Positions 32,276 through 43,250 of a stretch of 64,000 bases of DNA are shown here, piece by piece; positions within the stretch are counted from its first letter, which is position 1; each line of letters begins with the position of its first letter. Source of the stretch: Pectinophora gossypiella. Lineage: Eukaryota > Arthropoda > Insecta > Lepidoptera > Gelechiidae. The notes beneath the pieces were generated by a model. It searched no databases, was not told the origin of the DNA, and saw only the letters and a program-made list of their open reading frames with translations. Location: assembly GCF_024362695.1 (NCBI RefSeq), contig NC_065406.1:13826001-13890000 (forward strand), read 5' to 3'. A program made the position numbers and the translations under genes.

Positions 32276-33345
32276 GTGTACTACTACTCTAGGGAAACCT
32301 ATAATTGGCCAATGTATAAGCACCATTACCACTGTTAAAATTTAATTGTAAGCTGTTTTCTCAATAAACAGTAAAATAAAAAAATAAAATACAACACGAT
32401 TCCTTATCTCCTGAAACATTCTAGATGATTCTAGAAAATAGCCCGTGGTTACAAACAACATAATACGCACAATAATTTCTTCTTACAATGCACGAAACGT
32501 TAAACCAGTACAAATAAAACGTAAACTGAGAGACACACCCCCAACAACTCCACGCCGATATAATAAAGCCTATTTTACTATGAACTCAAATCCCCGGCTG
32601 AATAAAAAATATAAAAGTTTTTATTCGTACATTTATATGTTCGAATATCGCTTATTTATTAGTGTACTTATAAGATTATTTGTTATTCGAACAAGAAGTA
32701 GGTAAATCATTGACGCATACCTTACTGCGCATCCTCGTACCGTCGGCAGAAAAATTGTAAACAACACAGAACCGAATTTAACCGGATATGGCCTAAGAAA
32801 ATCTAGTTCACTATGAATAGTTTTAATGTGTTACTACTTTATAATAATTATATTCATATCGAACGCATTGTTGAAAATGCGTTTTCTTTTTTTTTTTGTC
32901 ATAAACAAAAAAGGTGTTCTACATTTTGTACGTTAAGAAAAATATTCGTATTAATATAAAGCTCCGAGATTTTTGCAGACTGTACTACTGACGGTGCATT
33001 AAAAATGTCCGTCAAAACAAAGAAATGATGGTCCGTGCAGCACAAGGTCGCGGCTTCAGGACAATTATGACCAAATGGCACGCTCGGGGTGGGACACGGA
33101 TGATCCGCAGTCCACGGGCCACCACCAGCGCAGATACCCTACAACCTTGCGTTGACCGTGAAAAGAATCATCGCTACGCCTTACCAAGGAAACCTGATAA
33201 AGATTTCTATCTTCCCATCCGACCGTAGCGCTACGACACAATGGACTACGACAGAACCGTAGCGCGTAGCATAATTTTTTACTTCAACATTTCTTTTTTG
33301 TTTAAGCTGATTACAGATTGAGTGTGTTTTTGGGGAGTCACGTAC
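32276..33345. other. No recognised gene
   Basis: Small frames only. 33020-33180 is GC-richer but without domain or repeat relatives. Confidence 0.4.
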
Positions 33346-33575
33346 CTGGTTTAATCGTGTCTTTCGGTTTGAAGGTCGTGTGGGTTCACTCGCGACGCGG
33401 TTGGTGCGGTCGGCGGCGACTGACTGACTGGGCCCGGCCTGAGCCCCGCCGCCCGCGAACCCCCCTCCTCCCGCCCCGCGCTCCAGCGGATAAACAACGT
33501 GCATTGTGGCCCGATCTCTGGACCTACTGTAGTGTACAATTACGGGCGCACCTCTAACGAGAAACAGTTCCATTC
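33346..33575 (-). promoter_or_regulatory. Candidate CpG-rich promoter and first untranslated exon
   Basis: 33400-33500 is the most GC- and CpG-rich non-repetitive patch in the window. On the minus strand it contains an initiator-like TCAGTCAGTCAG (33430-33419). About 75 nt further down there is a consensus donor CCAG|GTACGT (GT at 33345-33344). Open frames in two phases (glycine/alanine-rich by composition) are not called as protein. If real, its coding exons would lie to the left, beyond what I can recognise. Confidence 0.3.
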
Positions 33576-34397
33576 TACTTCCATTTCTCCTTACCTACTC
33601 GCTTATCTACTCGACTATCTAACTAACTTATCGATGGATGAGACAAAGAAAGGAAGAAGCGCAACGATCGCCAGATAGGAAGGTGGATTCTAAATGAATT
33701 TGCTGGCCAGATAGTAATCTAGCGTTATAGATTTTGGATTTAAGTCTCGTTTGTGCAAATCCGGGGAAATTATGATGTTGTCTCTACGATTATTAAACTC
33801 TAAATAATCCCACGACTATATAGAAGTATCATACGCAAATAAAATCACTTAAGTATAGCAACAATTTATAGTCGTGCTTTATAGGCAGCTTTACCAGCCG
33901 AGTAGTGAACCTGGCCAAGCAGCGCATCCGATTAAGTAGAGAAGATTATCTCAGACAAATCTAGGTACAATAAGTGAAGTAAAAATATGGAGCTTTTTTT
34001 ATAAAATAGGCTCGCGTTTGATCACTATCTCACCTGATGGTAAGTGACGATGCGATCTAGAGTGGATTACAGTTACGCAAATGTCTATTCACTCTAGCTT
34101 AGAAGACGCCCAAATTAAAAAACAGACGACGGCAGGCAGTTCTAGTCATTGCTGTTCGCATCAAAAAGGAAGAGGCAAAACATTTAATGCGGGTTAGTGG
34201 TATATCAACATCATAAGGATGAAATGCCTGCCGACGTCTGGTTATCCGTAAATAGAATGAAGAGGGTGTGGAATCATGTATTCTACATACAAAGTGCAGT
34301 TTCATTTGACTGTACATTTATAAAACAAAACACAGGCTAGACAAACCGCTATGTAGCCGCGTTTTCCGACGAGGTCGATATAGGATCTAGGTGAAAT
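33576..34397. other. No recognised feature
   Basis: No repeat shared in the window and no convincing frame. Confidence 0.4.
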
Positions 34398-34571
34398 GAT
34401 ATGGGTGATTATCAAAATGTGCCAAGTTTCGTGGCGAACATTCATAATTTTTTTTCGTGAAAAATCGATCCTTTCCTTTTGGATCCTTTTTCATGTCGGA
34501 ACCCAATTTTTCACGAAAAAATAATATGAAATTTCGCCACCAAACTTGAAATTTTGATATTCACCCATATC
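34398..34571. repeat. MITE M9: nearly perfect 174-bp palindrome
   Basis: The left arm from GATATGGGTGATTATCAAAA and the right arm ending TTTTGATATTCACCCATATC are complementary over about 70 bp each. Only about 30 bp (around GGATCC) remain as loop. Confidence 0.75.
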
Positions 34572-34630
34572 TGCAAAGAGAAAATGATATCGAAAAACAT
34601 CCGACTCGGACATGACTTGTACGCATAGAC

Positions 34631-34712
34631 AGGAGGACCCGGTGGTGTAATGGTTTACACGCTCGTCCCGGCTTTACAAGAGCTGCTGGTTCAAGTCCTG
34701 TCCGAGTCAGAT
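34631..34712 (+). repeat. SINE-F tRNA-like head
   Basis: GACCCGGTGGTGTAATGGTT (A box) and GGTTCAAGTCC (B box) are spaced as in tRNA. The body is cut by the next insertion. Confidence 0.55.
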
Positions 34713-34724
34713 TTTTTTTCGATT

Positions 34725-34873
34725 CCTCTTCTTCTATCGTGTGGGTTGATTACCAACCCCATCAACCCTGGTGTCAGGGTTATTTATGAGCCGCACGACT
34801 CATGTAACGACTACGTACTGTCATCAGTAAGAAAGTAGTAACCGGGACCAACACCTTAACGTGCCTTCGTGCC
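34725..34873 (-). mobile_element. SINE-B 5'-truncated insertion with 10-bp duplication
   Basis: Flanked by TTTTTCGATT at 34715-34724 and 34874-34883. Contains the SINE-B 3' two-fifths, inverted, with a short internal loss. Confidence 0.8.
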
Positions 34874-34883
34874 TTTTTCGATT

Positions 34884-35130
34884 TAATTTTCTGTTTGTGA
34901 CTTTTCCTAGGCACATGTGAGTGCTACAAAAACAAAAATCATTGAAATGATATGTAATCGATTTACGATATAGTCTTTAATGTAGTTTGTCGTGTTACTA
35001 TCTACACTACCTGAGGCCAACCTAAAGATTCTCTCCCATAATCTCTATCGGCATACCCGTCCGGCGACTGTCGCTGGCAACTGTCGCCAAACAATTCATA
35101 TTGAAATGTATGGCAGGTAACTTCCACTTC
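34884..35130. other. No recognised feature
   Basis: AT-rich spacer. Confidence 0.4.
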
Positions 35131-35482
35131 TTATCATCATATCCCTAAAGTCATCCCCTTTTCACAGGGTCCACTTACCTTATTCGACAGGTCCAGTTTT
35201 GTACAGAAGCGACTACATGTCTGACCATCCGACCCGCGAAGGGAAGACCAGCCCAATGCAGTTAAGTCATATACCTCTATAACGCATTTCTCGGGTGTGT
35301 GTGTGTTTCCTCACGATGTATTCTTTCACTGTTGAGCATGTGATAAACATTTAAGATCTAAACAGGAACTCTGAAACAAATTCAAAAATGATAGGTTTAA
35401 ATTATTGGCCCGTGTTGAGATTCGAACCCGCGACGTCACTGTGAGATTCAAGCGTTCTTCCCGATAAACTACCACGGCTTCA
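35131..35482 (-). repeat. SINE-D, near full length
   Basis: From the tail ATCATCATATCCCTAAAG to the minus-strand head CCGTGGTAGTTTATCGGG, with B box GGTTCGAATCTC on the minus strand. Confidence 0.72.
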
Positions 35483-35734
35483 AGTATAAAATTCCACCAA
35501 AAAGTTAAAAAATGAACTGTTTACATTTTCATCGTTTGAAACGCAACTTAAAATTAAAGGGTTTCCTTATAAAATATGGCCTACTACAAAGGTTATATTC
35601 ATCCCCATAGTAAACCCAGCGTGTTATGTTCTGCAAGTCAGTACCCATCTCCGTAAATATAGTTTAATTGTTAATGTGGCCCAGAAGAATAGTGCCCTTG
35701 TACTGTTTAAATTAAACATATTTGCAGCAAGGAG
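35483..35734. other. No recognised feature
   Basis: Short AT-rich spacer. Confidence 0.4.
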
Positions 35735-35998
35735 TTTAGAGGATCACGAAAGCAGTATTACAGCGAAGGTTGGTGGTAGGGCTGGCAGAGGAACACCTAG
35801 AAGGACGTACATTGTCCAAATTGGATTTGTCTTTAGAAAAGGTTCAGTATGATCTACTCTGAATCGGCGTGAGTGTATGAAACGATTGATGAATGTGGAG
35901 GAAGCAAATAAAGTATATCAGGATCGAAGCAAATGGAATTCCAGTCTCTGTTTAGCCAGGTGGGAAACAGGCGTGAGTTTATGTATATATGTATGTGA
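35735..35998 (+). pseudogene. LINE-R (RTE-like) remnant
   Basis: GGTGGTAGGGCTGGCAGAGG (VGGRAGRG), GGACGTACATTG (RTYI) and AAACGATTGATGAATGTGGA (KRLMNVE) identify it. Frames shift. The 3' end is AGGCGTGAGTTTATGTATA. Confidence 0.65.
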
Positions 35999-36208
35999 AA
36001 GGAGTTTATGTTTGGGTTGTGGTTCAGTGACTCTATAACTCTTTTGAACGAATAGAGAAAAAATATTTGGTATAATCCAAACCAGAGTTATTAGGGTTCA
36101 AATAATCGACGGAACGTTTCGAGAAAAGGTAGGTAGTGGCCCTGCCCTTGCGCTTCGCTTTGCTCGTCTTGGCAGGGACACTTCCGTGCCCCCAGATTGA
36201 AATCCCCA
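35999..36208. other. No recognised feature
   Basis: Nothing identified. Confidence 0.35.
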
Positions 36209-36660
36209 GTTTGGCTAGCATATTACAGACTGATCACCCGATTGTAAGATGTGAGATATATCCGTAAGAAGATCCGTGCTTCCGAAAGCACGTTAAGCCG
36301 TTGGTACCGGGTTCTGCTTACTGGATGTGCTTAGGTAAGTACGTATATGTTAAATTAGCTATATCATAGGCTATTGGCGGCTTAATTACCTTAAGGTTGG
36401 TACACCAAGGTTGCTGAGGTTGGTCATCCACATCACAAGCTACACGATAGAAGAAGTATCAAAAGTGTTTGCGCGCCGTTCTAACTGCGCTTCAACTTAC
36501 AAGCGGCGATGGAAGCCGCGGAGCAGCGTGAAGCGGTCGAGCGTGGTGCTCCTTCTGAAACTTGAACAGGCTCAACTAGAGGTTCAGAAGCGGGGTTACC
36601 TGTGGCGGATCTGATTACTTGTGGGTCAGCTCACCTCATTTTTAGGAATTACTTGCGTGA
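36209..36660 (+). repeat. Decayed SINE-B followed by retroposon tail
   Basis: 36209-36450: TTGGCTAGCATATTACAGAC, GATCCGTGCTTCCGAAAGC and CTACACGATAGAAG. 36455-36660: a GC-richer segment (GCGGCGATGGAAGCCGCGG) running into GATTACTTGTGGGTCAGCTC, the RTE-type end. The 67-residue frame over it is not called. Confidence 0.45.
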
Positions 36661-36989
36661 GAATGACTTAGCTTTGTTCTCTCATGTAGAAGTCGAGCTT
36701 ATGTCTGCGGATTGGTACATACATAAACTAATGCCTCCACGGGGGTAAGTAGAGATTACCTAATTTCACATTTCTTTTGCGAATCTTATGTATTGGAAGT
36801 GGTAATCCCTCCGACTATCGAACTTCTGACAAATTACTCTTAAAAGTTATATAGAATAGCTGGGTCGGACAATTTAACGTGCCAATAGTACGGAGGAGTT
36901 AGATCCAAACAAACATCACTAAACGCTTCTCTAAACCCCGCGGGCCGTGCCAAGAAATACTGAACTCTATCTATACATAGACATTTATT

Positions 36990-37065
36990 CACTAGATCTC
37001 CCGATACTCCGGTTTATTGAGACGTCTGTGCCCAGCAGCGGGGCGTATTTAGACTGTGCATGTTT
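36990..37065 (+). repeat. SINE-C 3' scrap
   Basis: CCGGTTTATTGAGACGTCTG and CCCAGCAGCGGGGCGTATTT. Confidence 0.5.
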
Positions 37066-37070
37066 TATTT

Positions 37071-37364
37071 AAAACACATAATAACAGGTTCTTACCGCGT
37101 TTAAAACAGGGATATGAGACTCCCGATATTTCGACACTGTTGCAAGTGCCATGACCACGGGATAACTGATGAGATTGGAGTGGAGTAGGTAGATCCATAA
37201 TTTTCTACGGGCAAACATATCTGTCTACCCTTTTTCTTTGCCGCTTGTTTATGTATTTGATTTCATCAGTCATCCCGTGATCATGGTACTCGCAACAGTG
37301 TCGAAATATCGGGAGTCTCATATCTCTGCTTTAAACGCGGTAAGAACCCGTTATTATGTGTTTT
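37071..37364. repeat. MITE M7, inverted ends of about 90 bp
   Basis: AAAACACATAATAACAGGTT ... and ... AACCCGTTATTATGTGTTTT are complementary. The arms continue through CGATATTTCGACACTGTTGC. About 100 bp of unique centre, no coding. Confidence 0.75.
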
Positions 37365-37539
37365 AATTATGATAATAACCGCGTAAACTTAAAACAATGT
37401 TTACGTTTTGTTCATGTTTTCAATCTTCTTTATTTGCATACTATGATGGTGTACAAGTTTGTAAGTTACATATACGAGTTTCACATCATATACCCTTTCG
37501 GGCACAACAAAATAGAAGTTTAAAAGACAGAAGGAAGCT

Positions 37540-37840
37540 TTTCAAATAGTAACATCAGTATCATTAAGGTATTCACTAGTGCTGTAGTAACATTTATTAA
37601 TTAGAAATTGTTTTATTTTTTTAATAAAGATTTTGACACTTTTTTCTTCTTTTAATATGTTAGGCAGTTTATTATAAAAATTTGATGGACATCACATATG
37701 GGCTAGAAGAACCAGTAGGACCAGTCTAGATATAGGGAAATTTAATCTTTTTCCATGACGCAATGTGTATTTTACAGGGAGATCTTCGCGACGTTTAAAA
37801 ATATCTTGGTATTTACGAACAAATTTACAAACTAAAATTA
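37540..37840 (-). pseudogene. Non-LTR reverse-transcriptase C-terminal remnant
   Basis: On the minus strand RKYQDIFKRREDLPVKYTLR, HGKRLNFPISRLVLLVLLAH, then after a stop PSNFYNKLPNILKEEKSVKI and FIKKIKQFLINKCYYSTSEY. This matches the tail style of CR1/Jockey-type LINE ORFs. 37841-38109 is AT-rich with nothing recognised. Confidence 0.6.
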
Positions 37841-38109
37841 TATAAAGAAGGAAGCGTAAGTATTTTATGATTTCGGAAGTGTGGTCGACAGCTATCTGTT
37901 TGTTTTAAATTATTTAAGCTTTTGATTATTTTTTTCTGTTTATGTCAATGTTGATATGTATTTTTTTATCTTTTACACCACTCCACTCTACTGCAGTTTC
38001 TCGTAGTAGACTTGCAAATATTTAATTGTATTCACTGTCGCATACCGGCGCACTGCAGCCTGTGCTAACTTCATTCTCAATGGAGTTTAGTATGTATTTT
38101 CTTCATACT

Positions 38110-38315
38110 AGGTACCGTAATTGAAGGGCGGCCTGTGCCCATCAGTGGAACGTATATTCAAATTCAAATTCAAAATTCAAATTCAAATTCAAAAATATCT
38201 TTATTCAGTAGGTAACATAGTAACACTTTGAATCGTCGATTTTTACATAACGAACGTCTCATCCGCCTAAATATACAGCACTTTCTCACAACCTACCCAT
38301 ATAGGTTGTTAATTT
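38110..38315. repeat. SINE-C scrap and Repeat-T
   Basis: GGCGGCCTGTGCCCATCAG (38123-38155) is a SINE-C 3' scrap. Repeat-T (-) follows a (TTCAAA)n run from 38160. Confidence 0.6.
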
Positions 38316-38424
38316 TATGTAGATACCGTAAATAGTAGAATGCGGACGTATCATAATCATATCGTCGCCTTATAGATACGTAAAAGCCTTTTTTAAATAT
38401 CACATTCGGATTTCTTAACAGAAA

Positions 38425-38635
38425 TCACCGACCTGTCAAATTTTAAGATTTGGTAAGTCTTCTTTTATCGTGTGGGTTGTGAAGTGGAGTACCAACCTCA
38501 TCAACCCTGGTGTCAGGGTTACTATTGAGCCGCCAAAGGCCACTGACATGGCTCATGTAACGACTACTTACTTGTAAGTAGGTTCGGTAGACCCGGTGAA
38601 AAATAGGATAACGCTAGGGAGATGATGATTATGAG
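38425..38635. repeat. SINE-D split by inverted SINE-B fragment
   Basis: SINE-D 3' part (CGACCTGTCAAATTTTAAG, then after the gap CGGTAGACCCGGTGAAAAAT and CGCTAGGGAGATGATG) contains an inverted SINE-B 3' piece (38459-38580). GTAAGT lies at both junctions. Confidence 0.6.
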
Positions 38636-39344
38636 ATTTCTGTTAATAAATACTCGTAAGAGATACGCTAATTCAATCCTGGTACACATTTTATAGTACC
38701 AGGTTTGAATTAGCGTGCGTACACGAATTGAAATTAATTGACAAAAAATCAAGGTTTTGTTGAAGAAAATCACATCAGACGTGTAAATGTGACAGCAATT
38801 TGTCTTCTGGTAACTTGTTAATCTGTCTAACCCTATACAACAACGAGCATGAGTAACACATGATTGTAATCGTATATATTTTATTCTGTACATGTATTTT
38901 ATTTGTATGTATAAATTACACCTGAAATACGTTTCTTAACTTAACACATTACGCACAGGAGTGAGGGAGAAAGACTGATGAACCTCTCTCTCGCACTCAT
39001 ACATAATAATATTATCTTTAAAGTTCCAACACAGTCCAGTACAAGTTTTATTGAAACAAACAATAAAATGCAACTAAAAACCTACAATATTACTAATGCA
39101 CCGTAGCGGTGACGGCTACGCGGCGTAGCAGTGCGCTACGAGCACCGTTGCTACGAGTTTATTGCCGCGATAGTACAATTTTATCTGCACTAAAACTGGC
39201 GAAAGCATTATACTTTTATTGTTTTATTTACTTTTGTGTGCATTCATAATTTTTAAAGACCATTACTGTGAAGAAAAAAAACACATTGCTTTTATAATAG
39301 ACCGTGTGTATGTCTAGCTTATTGACTGTTTTGGAACATACAAA
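38636..39344. other. No recognised feature
   Basis: A small CpG-richer patch at 39100-39160 (GCTACGCGGCGTAGCAG) has palindromic character. No gene seen. Confidence 0.4.
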
Positions 39345-39510
39345 CATGGATAGCCTATATACGTCCCATTACTGTGCACTTCTGGGTCGTCCTTCCAGCG
39401 TTCCCTCAATTAACCAGAGAGTATGGAGCCACACTGCGAGTTGGTACGGATATTATTTGCGGCTAGTATCTGGGACCAACGACTTGACATACCATCCGAA
39501 GCACGGAATT
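39345..39510 (-). repeat. SINE-C, decayed
   Basis: AGCCTATATACGTCCCATTA to GGGACCAACGACTTGACATA. Confidence 0.55.
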
Positions 39511-39552
39511 AAAAAAAAGGAATAATTACAATAAACAATATTACATATTGTA

Positions 39553-39694
39553 CGGTCACGAGCATTAATATGTATACACTTTCTTACCATGTCACATTAA
39601 CTTTTTTGACAAATTGAAGTGTAAGTCTCACTAAATGTTAAATATGTTAGTGCGACAGAGTCCTAAAGTGGGTACATTATATTGCTCATGACTG
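39553..39694. repeat. MITE M2, complete with TA flanks
   Basis: CGGTCACGAGCATTAATATG at the left and the complement-type ...TATTGCTCATGACTG at the right, TA on both sides (39551-39552 and 39695-39696). 142 bp. Confidence 0.72.
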
Positions 39695-40849
39695 TACACA
39701 TCTAAAAACAATCATATAATCAAACCGTTGATTGAAACTTGATGGTACTTGACAGTTGTAACAATAAAATATGAAATGTGTCGGATATGATAGTTTATCA
39801 TTTAACGATAATTATTCAATAATAGTTCTTTTTTATTAAGATCATTTTTTAATATTTTATTGTTACAAAATGAGAATGCGTTTTTTTTATCTGTGTATTA
39901 CAAAACCCGAAACACGGGCGGCCATGGTTGAGCTTCGTCGGACGTCACATTTTACAAAATAAACAAAAACTATCTGTCAGGTTTCAAGTGACACTGTTTG
40001 ACAGTTTCTTTGTTTGTTGAATTGTGTCGTCACTGCGAAAAATGTCATATAACCAACCGTTTTCGCGCGAAATTTTAAATAATTGAAGAAAAGTGTGTGT
40101 TTTTTTTTTCTATTATATGTAGCCAATTCCAAGTATTGCCTTTTCTTCCCTTGAGCATGAACCTCATAAAAAAATCTTCATTAAAATCCGCGGACATCAT
40201 CAATAAAACGATATCTCCACTGCAATTTTAATTAAAATGAAAATGTAAACAGAGTCGAGAGGTTTGCAGCTGCAATAAAGATTTTTTTGCGCTAACATTT
40301 CCATTTCAATCGCGGAATGAATTATCCGGATGAGAGCTTGGGAATAATTTATTTTGAGATTTGAGAAATTAAAAAATATATGCTGAGTTTTGTCGTTTTT
40401 AGGGTGCCGTACTTACCGTGTGTCTGTCTGTACTTCTGTTATTCGAGCCCTACGTCCCAACAGAAGATAAAGGGTTTAGAAGAAGAAGAGTGCCTATCGT
40501 AACGGGACACAATTACTAAGCATACTCTGTCTGTCTGTCCGTACTATCTTTAAAGAGCTCTATCTACTGAACCGTAAAAGATAACCAGTTGATATAATCA
40601 CAGAGTATGTATTATAATGGCGAGTTTACTAAACAAATAATAAAAATATTAAAAAGTAAGGTATTAAAATGGATCCTTATACAACGTGTTTTTTTCCAAG
40701 GTTTATAGTTTTTGTTCTATAGAGTCAAAGGTAAGCGTCAAACTTGGTCTAATTATAGTGCAAAAAAAACGGCCAGGTGTATCAACTAAGATAGGTACTT
40801 ACTAAAATGAAAAACAAATCTTAATTTTTAATAGATCGTGACTTTATAC
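39695..40849. other. No recognised gene
   Basis: AT-rich with CTGTCTGT-type runs near 40430-40560. No repeat ends recognised. Confidence 0.4.
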
Positions 40850-41473
40850 TAGTACTAGCTTCGTCCGCGTGGCGTGTTATAAAAAAGAGATCTTTGTGTA
40901 TGTGGGAGTGCATATAAAATTTCAAGCATCTAACTTATGCAGTTTAGATTTTTTCATACAACATTTTTTTCCCGCTAACTCCCATTCCCATGGCAACTTT
41001 GCAATGTCCTGTTGCAACTAAAGATATATTAATAACTAGCTTTTGCCCGCGACTTCGTCCGCGTGGCGTGTTATAAAAGAGAGATATTTGTGTGTGTGGG
41101 ATCAAATACCAAATTTGGGAGTGCATATCAAATTTCAAGCATCTAACTTATGTAGTTTAGATTTTTTCATACAATTTTTTTCCCGCTAACTCCCGTTTCC
41201 GTGGGAATTTTGCAATATCCTGTTGCAACTAAGCTTTAAGTTTACTAAGGTACCTGCATGCCAAATTTCAAGCGTCTAACTTAAGCGGTTTAGATTTTTC
41301 ATACAAAAGGATTTTCCCGCTAATTCCCGTTCCCGTGGGAATTTCGGGAATTCCTTTCTTAGTGCCTACGGTACCTAAGCTACGTCCTTTCCAAATTTCA
41401 AGTGCCTACGGTTAGCCGTTTAGGCTGTGCGTTGATATGTCAGTCAGTCAGTTTCTCCTTTTATATATTTAGA
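40850..41473 (+). repeat. Two tandem copies of a CGTCCGCGTGGCGTG repeat
   Basis: Copy 1 (40850-41030) and a longer copy 2 (41034-41473) share ACTTCGTCCGCGTGGCG, TTTCAAGCATCTAACTTATG and TTTCCCGCTAACTCCC. Within copy 2 the TTTCAAGCGTCTAACTTA/TTCCCGCTAA unit occurs again. The end TTTTATATATTTAGATCA is typical of this dispersed insect repeat as I remember it; class uncertain. Confidence 0.6.
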
Positions 41474-42379
41474 TCATAACCAATTTGTTATTTTTAAAAA
41501 TATTTAAAGAAAAGAAAGTAAAAAGCGTAAATAAAACAAAAACATCACTAAAAAATATGTCTAAAACTTTATTAAACCTGGCTGGTTTTATTTGTTATTT
41601 CTTTAGTTTGAATTGGCAACACAACAAAAGCACTTGATAAAAAAAATGATTCCAGGCCATAACCCTTATTAAAAAAAAATCATAAAAAAATAAAAAGTCG
41701 AACATTGTGCAATACAAACTAATAATTCCAAAATTAAATTCGATTCGAAACTATCCACCATTTAAATAAGACCTCTCACATTTCACTGCTTTTATTTTAA
41801 TATTCGAATATTCCCTGATGTATGAAAGTTGGCAGGTCTGCATATATTGGTCATCAATGGACAACAGCGCTGGAGGCTAGAGGAATGTGTTTTCTCTATT
41901 TAAAAAATACCTGGTTCGAATAATGAATGGACAGTAGGAAGAAAAAGATATTTTATAATTTAATGTTACTCGTAAATTATTGTTGTCTAAAATAGCCACA
42001 TAATTATAGTGAAAGTAAATGCTTGTAGAAGTCTGTTTATTTATTCATTTCATCTTCTTCAGTTGTAAGATTATATGGATGGATTGTTAATATCCGGAAC
42101 AAGCATTAACTTGCCTTACATGTCAGTTGACTGCATAAAATCACTAAATCTTTAAAGGGCCATTTTGTGTGTTTGTTTTGACAATAAGATTCCCGTTGAC
42201 ATTCAGAATGTACCTTTGTACAATTTTTTGACAGTAATTAAACAGAAACTTTATAAAAAGGTTATTATAAGATTAGTGATTATATCTAAAATATATTAAT
42301 GCATGGGATTAGCTGTCTGTGAACTGATATCAGGCAACCAAATTTCTAAATTGTGTAACAATATTTTATGTTTATTTTT
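41474..42379. other. No recognised gene
   Basis: AT-rich spacer. Confidence 0.4.
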
Positions 42380-42719
42380 AAAAGAACGTCTAGGGCCCTG
42401 TGCCGAAGTTTTTCTTGCAGCTTCTTATCGTGTGGGTTATGAGGTGGATTACCAACCTCATCAATCCTGGTATCAGGGTTACTATTGAGCCGCCAAAGGC
42501 TCCTGACATGGCTCATGTAACGACTACCTACTTACATAAGTAAGTAGTAAACGGGATCAACGGCTTAACGTGCCTTCCGAAGCTTTTGGACAATCAGGGG
42601 ATCAGCCTGTAATGTCCTAACCAAACTAGAGATCACAAAGAGATATTTGTGATTTGATTCAAACCCGCAACCTCCGGATCGTGAGCACAACGCTCAACCA
42701 CTGGACCACAGAGGCCGTT
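42380..42719. repeat. Repeat-T scrap and full SINE-B (-)
   Basis: GAACGTCTAGGGCCCTGTGC to TTCTTGCAGCTTC is Repeat-T sense. It is followed at 42421 by an inverted SINE-B ending AGAGGCCGTTA, with part of the core and B-box region lost. Confidence 0.65.
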
Positions 42720-43193
42720 AATTTGTCATGATAAATTCAAACAACGATACAAAGTAACGCTCACTCAAAAATCTGACATCCCTTTTGTCTCTGACTGTAC
42801 AAATATCAACTCTGGAAAGTATCCTGTATAGCAAGGTAAAATGCGCCGTGACCCCCAAGCACACGGTGCAAACTGCAGTGGCATGTTTTCAAAGGCTCGA
42901 AAGTATTTTTAATCGAATCAAACTGCACTGGGACCATTCAATCACGGAAAATTCTGTTTGTCCTTTTTTCTTTGTTCCCCGTTTTTAAAGCTCCAAACCT
43001 AATAAATATCGGCTGAATTTGGCCGGTACATTTCATAGCCCCTCTCTACTGTTTTTTTACACAGTCCGCTTTCTGATCCGGTTTTTACAGGAACTCGTCT
43101 GACCTTTTAACCCGAAGCAAAAACCATTCCAATTACAAATTTAGGTTAAGTACGACTAATCGTAAATAGCAGGTCAAACATTTATAGCATGAC
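42720..43193. other. No recognised feature
   Basis: No repeat or gene recognised. Confidence 0.4.
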
Positions 43194-43250
43194 CACAACC
43201 TCCGGGTTCGATTCCCGGTGGACACATCAAGAAAACACTTTGTGATACCT

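Noticed and set aside
33181..33573. 130-residue minus-strand protein
   Set aside because: The glycine/alanine/arginine-rich middle follows from GC-rich DNA read in an open phase. No domain is seen; a promoter or untranslated exon fits better.
37071..37364. Origin or regulatory palindrome
   Set aside because: The long inverted ends with a unique centre are the form of a MITE, and nothing nearby needs such a site.
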